Shown here: positions 1 to 10,560 of the stretch, piece after piece
Layout of the letters: every line of letters starts with the position of its first letter
How positions within the stretch are numbered: the first letter of the stretch is position 1
DNA from: Diplosphaera chodatii
Taxonomy: Eukaryota; Chlorophyta; Trebouxiophyceae; Prasiolales; Stichococcaceae
NCBI GenBank assembly: GCA_032358165.1
Contig: JAALGY010000001.1
Coordinates: forward strand, 1,054,001 to 1,118,000
Direction of reading: 5' to 3'
DNA length: 64,000 bases
Program-made: the position numbers and the translations under genes
Notes under the pieces: model-generated
Told to the model about the DNA's origin: nothing
The model's input: only the letters and a program-made list of their open reading frames with translations
The model's database searches: none

Positions 1-909
1 GATCATCGACGCTATGAAAGAATACATGTCAACTGTGGTCATCGTCATCAAGCAGTCGATCTATCTGTCCGCAGGATCCTGTCATCCACTGAGGAGGTTG
101 ACAAGCACAGCGTGCATTGAGTGTACACAGCAGGAGCAATCAGCGCAGATCAGCATGCGATCTTAGAATGCATGCTCCCGGAGGGTTCTCAACAATACAC
201 CCAACCTGCGCCTTTGCCAACACGGAATTGATTCAAACTGTCTGGCTATGAAACGATGAGACAGTAAGGAAAGTAAGGTGATGCTCTGGCAAGGCTAGTG
301 CCGTGTATCGGAGGGGGGGTAAGTCAGACAGTTCCCTCGGAAAACCCATTTCATATTTTCACAGCGGCAGCAAGGGGTTGCAGGGTCCCTTGCACACGTT
401 GACCTCGCCTTCAGCCTCTTAGAAAAGCTCGTAAGGACGTGCAAGGAGCATGGCTGAACGGCTCAACTGAGTATTGCATGATGGAGCGGGGCGGGCAATC
501 AACCATGCAGCACCGCTATAACAATAACCAGCTTACAGGCAGGTGATGTTCTGCTCTGCAGTTCATCATCATACAAGCTGCATGTCAGGTCACACCGATG
601 GCATTACGATGCATGCTGATATCAGTCTCACGGCCACATGACAAGACTCGTACTGACTCCGTACTTGCTCAAGACATATAACCCGCTGCCGCTGATCATG
701 ATCAGTAGAATTGCAAAAAATGCTGTCACACCTGATGAACTCCTCAAGTATCACCTGAAACACTGCCTAAGTTCCTGTGCTACACCTGACGCCTACTCTA
801 CGCGCTCCCGTTATATCGATGCTCCTACGCTCCTGCTCGTGCCACTGTTGGTGGCTTTCTGTCTGGTTGGATTTCGGTTTGCATGTTCCTAAAAACATTA
901 CATCTGGGA
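1..909. other. Intergenic, no gene recognised
   Basis: No reading frame here resembles a protein family, and the short frames show no plausible splice context. The stretch contains several TGCATGC words typical of the non-coding DNA of this window. It lies downstream of the GH5 gene and may include its 3' untranslated region. Confidence 0.5.
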
Positions 910-3900
910 TCACTGACGCTGCCACCACGGCAGCAGACCCAGGCGCTCCAAGTATGCTACCTGTGCGCACTGACCGCAGGCCATCAGCCAGGCAGCCAGT
1001 GCTATGCAGCATATGCTCCCTGCGCTGCATGGGTCTGATCGGATGGCAATGGTGCAGATAGGCTGTGTGCAACCACAGGAAAGTACATCCCACCTTGTCA
1101 AAGCGGATGTCCAGCCAGTTGGTATTCACAATGCCCTTAGTGTCGCCGCTGTTGGTCGGCCATGCCCACCTGCATCCACAAACAGGTTGTGTGGGACGGT
1201 CTGCACCGTGCATCAAACGCTCGCACGTTTGCAGCATGCTGTTTCACATGCAACGATGCAAGTGTGTGGGTCCACACCAAAACCAGCTGTCGATGGCGGC
1301 ATGCTGGCCATCGGCACCCGCCCCTTGGTTCTTCATGTACGGCACGAGGTCGTTCAGCCACTGCATCCAGTGGACTCAAGGATGTCAACACTTGTAAATC
1401 CGTGCAGCTGCATGGCTAAGTGCAGCTCAGAGATGGTCACAATGCAGGTCATGATCTGCACACCTGCAGGTCACGCTGATCCTCCAGCGCACTGCCAAAT
1501 TCACCATAGATCACAGGGAAAATCTGGCAGTCCCCTGCGTTGCAGCGAGCCAGATGTTTACACCTAAGCTTGAGGTCATATCTTGCGCATATGGTAGTGG
1601 ACAGGATCTGTAACACCCATTTGTTGAGTGTTCAAGGGTCCAAAGCCTCACCATTGTGACAGTACCCACGCTTATTCAGGTACCCATGCGACAGTGTCAG
1701 CTTCTGGTAGAGGCCGGTGTCTGCAGTCACTGCTTGTGATGCCTACAGACAGACACAGTGATTGCTTGATTCATGCCATTGGCAGGCTTGGGCACATTCT
1801 CTGGTGGTGGGGTGACGCCACTGCTGCAGGGTGCCAAACCGACCTTGGAGATGGCAGGCGGGTACACATGCACAGCCGCGACGACCTGCCGGCGGTAAGG
1901 CTTCGTCAGCAGCTCCTGGAAGAAGGGGTTGGGGTCGGACAGCCCGCTGCGTGCAATGGTGTCGCGATCGGTGATGAGCCCGTCACCCCAGTTGAGGCTG
2001 CCGTATGCTTGCTGGCCGAGGCCCTCGATCAGGAGCACCGAGTCTGCAGCATGCAGGGACACATACAATTCTCAAGCGCAGGTCAACTTGCCGACTCACT
2101 GCCTTTGCATCCACTGTGAGGATGCCTGAACACCCCACGCTTCCAAGTGCTGCTGAAATGCTGCTATACACCAAGTCACAAAGAGTGCACAAACAGGCGC
2201 ACTGGGGTTCACGGAGTAGATGGCGTCAAAGGCCAGGAAGTACAGGTCGTTCATGCCGGGACGGCCATTGGCGGGCTCGAAGCGCACATCAAAGGCATCT
2301 GGCTCGTTGAGCACGTCGTAGAAGACACGGTTTGAGACGGCAGGGTCAGCATTGACAGCTCGCGCAACACGCAGCCAGCCCTGCAGCAGGGTGTGCCACA
2401 GCACAGCATTGTTGGTGCATGGTGCAGCCCTACAACTCTGACCAAAACAGCAGCAACGGCTGTCATGCAGTTCAGCATGCCCTGCACTGCATGGACCACA
2501 ATGAAGAGCTTTTGCAGCTGCAGGGCATGCACCTCGACCCATGCTTGCGGGTTGGTGATGGCAGTAGTGTCAAAGTTGATCTGCAGCAAAAATCTAGCAC
2601 ATATGATCTCAGCTCAGAAGTGAAGTGTAACACACAACGAACACTTCTCCCAACATTGCAGGACATGTATACATCATCATGTACCTGGTTATCCTGCACG
2701 GGGAGGGCACTGTGGCGTTAGCTGTATATCCATCCATGCGTCTTCACTGGCAAGCGCAGCATGACATGGTATCATCAGCAGTAAGCCTTGACCATGGTAT
2801 GCAACAGGGCACCGCACCAGCAGCAAGTAGAAGCCATTGCGCGCCAGGAACTGGACGACGTACATGAACCGGTTGAACGTGGTGTCACTTGGCAGGTAAC
2901 TGTTGCAGATGCCGGCGGTGCCGCCTGAGGGCGGGAATGGCAGCGGCACACTGATGGGGCCTGCATTTGCAACACCTCTTTCAAGCCAGGACTGATCTGC
3001 ACCAGATCTTGCGAGTACCATAGGGTCAACTGGGCTAAACCCATGTACTGTCTGTCACCTTCAAGCGTACATTCTTTGTCCACGTGCAACCATTCAACCT
3101 GCTGTAAATGTGCTTACCGGCATTGTTGCTGCTCGGAGCAGGTGCAGGAGCTGCTGGTGGGGCGCTGCTGCCAGCGCAGCGGCCGCATGTCCGCGCACAG
3201 AAGCCACCCTGAGTCAACCAGTTGGCGCTGCAGGCGCCAAACGACTTCTGCTGGGCGCAGGTGTACCCTGGCGTCTCCTTGTCTGTGCACGACGCACCTG
3301 CAGCAGCAAGGTCGCGGCCTGGTCAACAGTCCAACAGCATCCAGATGTTGCTGGTGAATTCAGTCAACCTGTACAGGATCAGGTGCAGATTTGCAGAACA
3401 CTCCTGCAGAGGGAGCTGGAGCCGCGCAATAGCCACATGTCTGGGCGCAGTAGCCGCCCTGCTGCAGCCAGCTGGCGGTGCACTGGCCCCATGCCTTCTG
3501 CTGAGCGCAGTTGTAGTTTGGAGTTGGCTTGTCGCCGCACGAGGGCACTGCACATGGAGACACACGAGTGAGATATGCGTCAGCATGCGCACATAGATAG
3601 AAGGCACTCAGAGACATGGAGGCAATGTAATAAAGCATAGGCTGTGGGTACCTGCTGGGCGAGGGGCAGGGGCAGCAGGTGATGTGGTGGAGCAGCGGCC
3701 ACAGGTCTTCGCGCAGTAGTTGTCCTGCTGCATCCAGTACTGGTTGCACTGGCCCCACCCCTTCTGCAGCGCACAGCTGTAGCCGGGCGTCTCTTTGTCT
3801 GTGCATGAGCCAGCGGGCACTGCAAGGAGAAGGAGGATGTGAGTCAGTACCATGCTGAGGCACAGCATACGATGCACAGACCTGTCAAGACTCTTTGCTG

Positions 3901-6872
3901 CATGCATACATCAGGACCAGAGGTGAGGACGTCTCGAAAGACCATTGACGGATGCATGCACCTGCTGGGCGTGGCGCAGGGGCTGATGAAGAGCAGCGGC
4001 CGCAGGTCTTGGCACAGTAGCCACCTTCGGCCATCCAGCCCTGGCCGCATTGGCCCCATTGCTTCTGCTGGGCGCAGGAGTAACCGGGCGTCTCCTTGTC
4101 AACGCATGTGGACGCAGGCGCTGCAAGCAAATCAAATCCCTCAGACACACAACATTGGCATCATCTGCACCTGTGACAAACACTCTTCATGCAGCACGCA
4201 CATTGACACCCACACATGGGGCACCTGGTCGTGGAGCTGCGGGACGGGGAGCTGCTGCTGCAGGGCGAGGGGCTGCAGGCGCAGGGCACCGGCCGCAGGT
4301 CCTGGCGCAGAAGTTTGCCCTGCTGCATCCAGTCCGCATTGCACTGGCCAAACTGCTTCTGCTGGTCGCAAGAGTACCAGGGCGTCTGCTTGTCTGTGCA
4401 TGCACCTGCAGGTGTGCACCTTTGTGTCAACATGCCCACGCAGTACATGCTCACAGCCCTCTGCACGCAGCATGTGAAGAAAGCTCGCGAGTCCCTGTAC
4501 ATCACAAAGCACCTGCTGGTGACTGTATGCAGCGTCCGCAGGTGGCTTCGCAGAAGTTGCCTTGCGTCATCCAGCTGGCACCACACTGGCCCCAGACCTT
4601 CTGCTGCTGGCAGCTGTAGCCTCCAGGCGGCATGACATCACTGCAGCCTGCAGTTCAGCAGGCGCAGATGGTGTGCAAAACAGAAAACCAGTGAATAGGC
4701 ATGCCACATGGTCACTGCCCAGTTAGTTAAAGGTGAGACCTGAGCTCTGCAGCAGCTTGCGTCCGGTGCCTGGACGGGTCACACTCTGCAGTATCTCGTT
4801 GTTTGAGGGGTATGTGCACGATCCTGAAGCTTGCCTGCACACCAGCACGATGTGCAGGCACATCAGCACGATGTAGGCATCAGCATGAAGCATGCATACC
4901 AGTGCAAGGTACACAAGTCAAGCGCTGCTGTCAAGCATTGCATGCGTCAACTGCGAAGTTGCATGCAGCAGATCAAGAAGCGACTCCCTACACATTGCAT
5001 GTATGCAAGCATCGTGTGTACAAAATCATCACCGTGGAGAAAGGTTGAACAGATCCTGGAAGCTGAACGGCAGGCGGACGGCGTTGAAGCCAAGCAGACG
5101 GATGCGCTGCGTGATGACTGCCAGGTCGCGCTGGAGTGCGCTGCCATCGGCGAGCCACAGGCCCTCGGGCATCGTAACACCGTCCTGCGGCAGAGTCTAC
5201 ACTTCAGTCATACACGCATGCAGGAGCGAGTGACACTGCTCAGAGCTGGGCTGTGCATGGACGGCAGTCTGATGAACAGACAGAGATGCAGGGCATGCTG
5301 TGGACCAGGCTGAAGGATGAACGGCACACGTAAGAGCTTGCTTTGCTTACGCACATCGAAGCCAAACCAGTTGACGCCCTTCATTGCGAGCACATTGCCG
5401 TCGACGCCGATGATGTTGGGCCCTTGCACACGGACAGGAGTCTCGGCGCGCTCAACACCCACACCAGGTGCCGCTATCGGGCGCTCAAAGGCTGCACCGG
5501 CCACATTGACCAGGCTGCACTTCCGCCCATTTTGGAAGATAGCAGAGGGCACCAGGCCTGGTCCTATGCACACCAGTGCATGCAGTCAGCAGGTTCAGTT
5601 GCCCAGTACATTCGCATCAATAGGCAAAGCAGCATGGCACCTGCCCAGATACCTGGAGAAGCGTCCAGAATGAGTGTCACAGGTACAGAGCGAGCACCGT
5701 TGGCTGGCACACTGCTGTTTGTATCATTGATGGTGCCCTGCAGAGGCAGCATGCCAGGTTGGACTGTGAAGCATGAGTAGCCGTGTGCATGCAAAGTCCT
5801 CACCAGCAGCACACCTGTATCACTCGGTTGACGGCGACAGTGATGTTGATGTTGCTTGCATCCAGTATCCGGCGAAATCTACATGATGAAAATACATGCT
5901 CAAAGTCAAGACCACAATACCACTATCCGATGCTTGCATGGACATGCACAGCAGATTAGAGTTGCATGCATGCCTGTCGTTGATGATGGTCGTGCCCCAT
6001 GGTGCCTTGACATCCTTCGTATCCCTGCAGATGTTTGTTGTGGGCTCGCTATCAGTTTTGGCAACCATCAGACCAAGAGGATGCATACTGCTGCCACAGA
6101 TGACGAGCACGCATGCATGCAGACGAAATTTCAAATGCAGGGGTAGTCTGGTGCACCTACCAGTTGGTATACGATAGAGCCAGGATGGTGCTGTTGCTGA
6201 TGGCAGTTCCAATTGTAGCTGGGGCCACATTGATGGTGACCTCGCAGTTGGGTACAGTGCCGTCAGATTCAGTGACAGCCTCCGCAGAGACGGGTAATGA
6301 AGACCCATTGCCGCGATTGGGGGCGCCATCGATGCTCTGTTGCCATGGGTACCCTCCAAAACCACTCTGCAACATCAGACTGGGATCAGCATGCATGACC
6401 TGTCAAATTTACAATGGTTGCACGGGCAAAACGTCATGCATGCCCAGCCGCCCTGCTATGTATCAAATGACCCTGATAGTATTCACTTGCATGCATCCAT
6501 CGCAGCGTTCCTACCGTCTGAGTGCCACCAGCGATCGGCCTGTTGCGAGCAAAGTTGAGGAATGCCTGCTGCACAGGGATGAGTGCCTTGCTCCTGCCGC
6601 TCTCAACAGATGCCACCGTCAGGTTCTCACGCAGCTGTGTGGTGACGGACGTCTCTGCTTGAACAGTGCCTGTGCAGAAGCAGGCTTCGTCAAGTAACAG
6701 TTGGAGGCGAGATGTATGGCAATGTCAGCAAGATCAGTACAGAGGAGCTCCTGCGAGCCAAAGTCTCAGCCTTACCAAAGGCACCACTGCCTGTAGCTGC
6801 CTGAGCCAACACGCAGCCAGGTCGAGATAGGACGCAGAGCACAGCAAGGCACAGCACAGCGCAATGCGCCAT
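910..6872 (-). CDS. Secreted GH5 glycoside hydrolase (endoglucanase-like) with six inserted ShKT-like modules
   Basis: Likely extracellular beta-glycanase. The ATG at 6872 opens a signal peptide (MAHCAVLCLAVLCVL...VLAQA; exon 6776-6872, donor GTAAG). Exons at 6515-6669, 6161-6366, 5815-5878 and about 5650-5770 encode an unrecognised N-terminal region. The GH5 domain begins near 5400 (GNVLAMKGVNWFGFD) and 5190 (LGFNAVRLPFSFQDLF). It is interrupted by the Cys modules at 3.1-4.6 kb and resumes at about 2970 (GICNSYLPSDTTFNRF). Visible later landmarks are the acid/base glutamate in DVLNEPDAF (about 2300), VVAAVHVYPP (about 1880), the nucleophile glutamate in VIYGEFGSAL (about 1500), DSWFWCG (about 1290), NSGDTKGIV (about 1140) and a last exon LERLGLLPWWQRQ ending at TGA 910-912. 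Both catalytic residues are present. Repeat module 2 carries a one-base frameshift (4314-4316). The exact substrate is not deducible from the sequence; cellulose or another beta-glucan is inferred. Confidence 0.85.
3100..4645 (-). repeat. Six tandem ShKT-like six-cysteine modules, one per exon
   Basis: Going down the minus strand, modules lie at about 4520-4640, 4280-4410, 3990-4115, 3690-3815, 3420-3545 and 3130-3300. The shared pattern is C-x-D-K-x-TP-x-YxC-xxQK-xW/F-GxC-xxxW-xxQG-xxC-xxTCGxC, as in CTDKETPGYSC and YCAKTCGRC. Each module sits in its own exon, usually behind an acceptor of the form TGCAG/TGCC, with a short Pro/Ala linker after it. This fits repeated exon duplication. The spacing resembles the ShK toxin-like (ShKT) fold, which also occurs as a small accessory domain in non-toxic secreted proteins; binding of cell-wall material is an inference. 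Confidence 0.8.
4314..4316 (-). other. One-base insertion (frameshift) in ShKT-like module 2
   Basis: On the plus strand this module reads AGAAGTTTGCC, whereas the neighbouring module at about 4553 reads AGAAGTTGCC. The extra T (A on the coding strand) moves the second half of the motif (NFCARTCGRC) into another frame than the first half (CNADWMQQG). It could be an assembly error in a homopolymer, an inactivating mutation, or an exon that is skipped. Confidence 0.8.
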
Positions 6873-7777
6873 GCTGGTTGCCTGCTGGACATGGACACCA
6901 AATGCTTCAGCAGACGGAGCATCGCAACAAACGGCAGCCAAGGTATTTGATGTGAGCAAGCAGTCGATTACCTTGAGCAGCTTTCCGGATGTTGTCTCGA
7001 TGGAAGTGGCTGCTTGGTTTGTCTTTGATTGCCTGTGCCTGCATGCAACAGTATGCCAGTCTGGCACACATCACCATAGCAATGTATTTCGTACGTCTAT
7101 GCAACGAGTCTAAGGCTTTTGCACATTCAGCACGAGGCACTGCTGATGCTGAACGCTAGGCTCTGTTGCGGTTTGTGCAAGGCCATGCATGCAGCTTGCC
7201 CAAAACCGCAAAGCAATGCGGTCAGCAGAAAGCGCGCGCGGCGTTTCGTTTGCATAAGGCCTCAAAAGTGATAAAGCTTGCATGATGCAAGCAGGCTTGC
7301 AAAATCACGACAGGGTATGGCCACTGTTCCGATTGCTGTGTCGTAAAAGCTGAATATGCAGCTCAATGGCGCCGTCAGCAGCAGGAAGCGGTCAGAAAGA
7401 CCAAAATCGTGTAGATATCAAGCTGCAAATGACAGATGCAACGTTTGACCAAGGATCGCACCTTGAACTTTTGCTGCTGCTCGTCGCAACTGTGAGCAGA
7501 GCTCCGTGACTCTAGTGGCCGCAGCGCAAGCTGGCAGGCGTCCAAACAATTCTAAGCTGATGTAAGATGCCTTAGGTTTTCAAAGAACATGGAAAGGAAT
7601 GGTTTGTGAGCTGGTGGTTTCTGCTGTGCTCGGGTGCGCAGCATGGTACTTTGAAGCCTCAGGGTTTATCGACTACTGCAAGGTTGCAACCTAGCGCTAG
7701 ACTGCCTTGGGTTGGACAGCCACTCCGTTCAGCCTTCAAGGGAGCTCCGATTGCTGACATACCCAGTTGCATCATGT
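6873..7777. other. Intergenic / promoter side of the GH5 gene
   Basis: No coding exon was recognised between the GH5 start codon and the methyltransferase stop codon. The stretch should hold the GH5 promoter and 5' untranslated region and the methyltransferase 3' region. No clear TATA box or conserved motif was picked out. Confidence 0.45.
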
Positions 7778-9414
7778 TCACGCGCAGAATATGTTGTACA
7801 GAGAGCTACCCCTCAGCATGTCGCTCTGCTCTACTACGACTGTTTGATACTTTCCCTTCCTCCGCAAGATGTCCAGCACCTCCTCCAGCTGCCCTTGCCC
7901 ATCATGCGCCTCCATTGCCACCTACAACCATGTTTAGGCGTCATGGGCTGAACCTAAGGAAGGCATGTCAGACAGCAGGCTTGCCACAAGGGAATGGACA
8001 CATATGCATTGTGACACCTGCTTGATGCAGGGCCAGTCTGCTACTCCAATGCCCCTCAGCACGCTCAACTCGGCACGCTCTACATCAATCTTGCACAGGT
8101 TCACCTTCCTGCATACCAGGATCTGCCAGCTTGCAATTCATAAGCTTTCACAGCTGTTGCAACTAACATCACGCAGGCAAGCAGACTGAGGTCCCATGTT
8201 GCATCTACCTGAGCTGCTCTGATGCCATGATGTCCGACGTGGTGCACACCCTACAGCTGACCCTCTGCTGAGACCGCAGCATACGGCGGACATACCACCG
8301 CCAGCCCCAGTCGAAAAGCCATGCAGGCGCCAGTCGCTGCATTGCAAACAATGGAGTCCATGCCCGCATGCAACCTGATTGCAGATATGGAGAGCAGGCC
8401 TCACGGATGATTGCATGGAACCAGCACAGATTACCTGCAGAAGCTGGCCAGCCCATGCCGCCCAACTGAAGCTGATACCGGCGTGGCTGCTCAATGAGTT
8501 GCGAAGAAACACGCCCATGTTCGCTTCTACCTCCGCATCGTCTGGCGCCATGCTGCTCCAGCCTACCAATATGACAGTTACAGGGTTGTGTGTGTCCTCC
8601 CTGCTGTAGGCTTTATTCAATTGGCAAAGCTCAACGGCCTTTTCTACATTGCGGCAGGTGTGTTGCTACCTATGGCAACTCATACATGCATACGTACATG
8701 CTCACCTGCTGCCTCTGTGTACAGGGTGAACGTGGCATGGGCTGCGCAGCCGTCACTCACGCCTGTCTGCAACACTCGCACCGGCGCTGGCTGCACACCT
8801 GGGCTGCACGACATGTTGTCACGACAAGGAAGTACAGCTAATGCCAAAGCTGGTGATGCCAGAGCAACCACCAGGACATGTCACCTCGGGCCTCACACCA
8901 GGCCTGGTGCGCCTGGATGTTGTGCAACTGCGCCTCACACAGCTGCGGCAGAGGCTCCACTGATATCACCAGGCCCTGCATGCTACGCTTGCATGCCATT
9001 GATTGGCATAACGTGCTAAGCTATAAGGCAAGTGCCAAGACCAGCCGAGAAGCATGACAGGAGCAGGAGGCTCCAGCTTGACTGCACCTCTGGTCCTACG
9101 AGCTCGGCAGCTGCCATGGCGAACATCCCAATGTTGGATCCTGCAGTGCGCAGGGCATCGTAGCGCTGGTGAAGCTCTGCAGTGGCACGGTTTCCCGCAG
9201 GTCTCTGTAACCCCAGTCATGCTCACACTCACACCTCCGCACCAATGTCAAGCACAGTGTCCCCAGGCCGCAGCTGCACGCCATGCTGAAGATAGCACTT
9301 CTGAACGAAGATCTCATCGTACAGGAAGCGAAGATCTTGTGTGCTGACATGCTTCACGCTGAGGCCGTTGGGCAGCGTCGATATCGGCAGTGACAACTTT
9401 GGAATGCTTCGCAT
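7778..9414 (-). CDS. FkbM-family SAM-dependent methyltransferase
   Basis: Probable O-methyltransferase of the FkbM type. The first exon (ATG at 9414) carries LQHGVQLRPGDTVLDIG, which joins in phase to SNIGMFAMAAAEL (about 9140-9100) to give the SAM-binding motif I DIGSNIG. Following exons encode VISVEPLPQLCEAQLHNIQ (about 8970-8890), VRVLQTGVSDG (about 8790), PDDAEVEANMGVFLRNS (about 8550-8490), VSCRVCTTSDIM (about 8250), LCKIDVERAELSVLRGI (about 8100-8040) and VAMEAHDGQGQLEEVLDIL (about 7930). The protein ends at SLYNIFCA and TGA 7778-7780. The K-I-D-V-E-R-A-E block is the family landmark, with R where many members have G. The substrate is unknown. Eight or so exons were inferred, and phases were checked for the first junction. 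Confidence 0.85.
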
Positions 9415-10000
9415 GGCAATGACGCAATATCAGAGTCTAATTTCACGGAGTTTGAAGCAACGCAATGGTGTCAAGCCCGTCATGACAGGGAGCAATGCTG
9501 GTTGACCTCTCCTCATGATGCCTGTAGGCCAACGGAATCAGCAACTGGCGGAGACTTGACTCAAGCCATGATCGCGGTGTTTGCGCCGGTTGTGCGCGCT
9601 TCATTTGCGGTGTCATTTATACTATCACACCACTGGAGCGAAAGCTCATGCTAGCCTTCAATCAACTTCAATTCCTCGACTGCACACGGCCTGTTGCAAC
9701 TGACCAGCCTGCCATCAGGTGCTGCACTTCCTGATCAGCTGATCTGTCATGCGCATCCAGCATCCAGGCCACTGGGTCTATGTGAGCAGTGCTCCGCACA
9801 GCATCAGTAGAGGTGTACTTTCGCGATGTGTGTTTGTGACTGTATGTGACTGTGTAGAGCAAGAGGTTATTGCTGTACGTCTACAGCGGGTCATCATAAC
9901 GGTTCACTGACGCGTAGCATGTTGCAGAGCTAGCTGCATGTGTACATAACTTGGAAGTCAGCCAGGCCGGCTTAAAGCCGCAAATAGGAAGGGATCTACT
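9415..10000. other. Divergent intergenic region between methyltransferase and BolA genes
   Basis: About 590 bp separates two start codons that point away from each other, so it should contain both promoters. I saw no coding exon and no clear core-promoter element. Confidence 0.5.
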
Positions 10001-10267
10001 ATGGTCACAGCAGACGAAGTCGAGCAGAGGCTACGTGCTAAGCTGGACGCAACAGACGTGACCGTCCTGGACAACAGTGGCGGATGTGGGACTGCATTCA
10101 CTGTAGCGGTGATCTCGCCCCGTTTTGAGGGCCTGAAGCTCCTCGACAGGCACAAGCTGGTGAATGGTGTGCTTGAGGAGGAGCTCAGGGACATCCATGC
10201 GCTGTCAATCAAAAGGGTGTGGACACCAGCACAGCAGCAGCAACAAGCATCAGCAGCCACAGCATAG
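10001..10267 (+). CDS. BolA-like protein (BolA2 type)
   Basis: An 88-residue, intronless BolA domain. The ATG at 10001 is followed by VEQRLRAKLDATDVTVLDNS, the conserved SGGCGTAF segment containing the cysteine that binds iron-sulfur clusters with monothiol glutaredoxins, then ISPRFEGLKLLDRHKLVN and LRDIHALSIK, whose histidine is the invariant cluster ligand. The length matches cytosolic/nuclear BolA2 proteins and there is no obvious targeting extension. After the domain comes a short Gln/Ala tail. By family knowledge it would work with GRX3/4-type glutaredoxins in iron-sulfur handling. It is one of two confidently intronless genes in the window, the other being the CBSX gene. Confidence 0.93.
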   Translation: MVTADEVEQRLRAKLDATDVTVLDNSGGCGTAFTVAVISPRFEGLKLLDRHKLVNGVLEEELRDIHALSIKRVWTPAQQQQQASAATA

Positions 10268-10512
10268 TGGACGCTGCTGGATGTGGGCAGACAACACCTT
10301 CAGAGGCAGGCCTCAGCTGCAGGATTGGCAGCTCATGATGGACCCATGGCTACTTGATTGCATGTCAATCCGATGGAAGGTTGCCATCTCCGCAGAGTGT
10401 GTTGCAAGCACATTGCAACCACTGATGCCTCAACGTGATCAATGGCTTGGATGCCTCGACCGGCCATTGTAATGTACAGTATGGAATGGAAGTGAATACT
10501 GCTGACCCTCTC

Positions 10513-10560
10513 GCTAGTATGTACAGACCGGCGCTCTTGCTAGTATGTACAGACCGGCGC
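10513..10560. repeat. Direct repeat, two 22-bp copies
   Basis: The 22-mer beginning GCTAGTATGTAC occurs at 10513-10534 and again at 10539-10560, separated by 4 bp. The second copy covers the stop codon (10540-10542) and last residues of the minus-strand helicase; the first copy is just downstream, so it contains a second TAG in the same sequence context. It looks like a recent local duplication. Confidence 0.85.
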
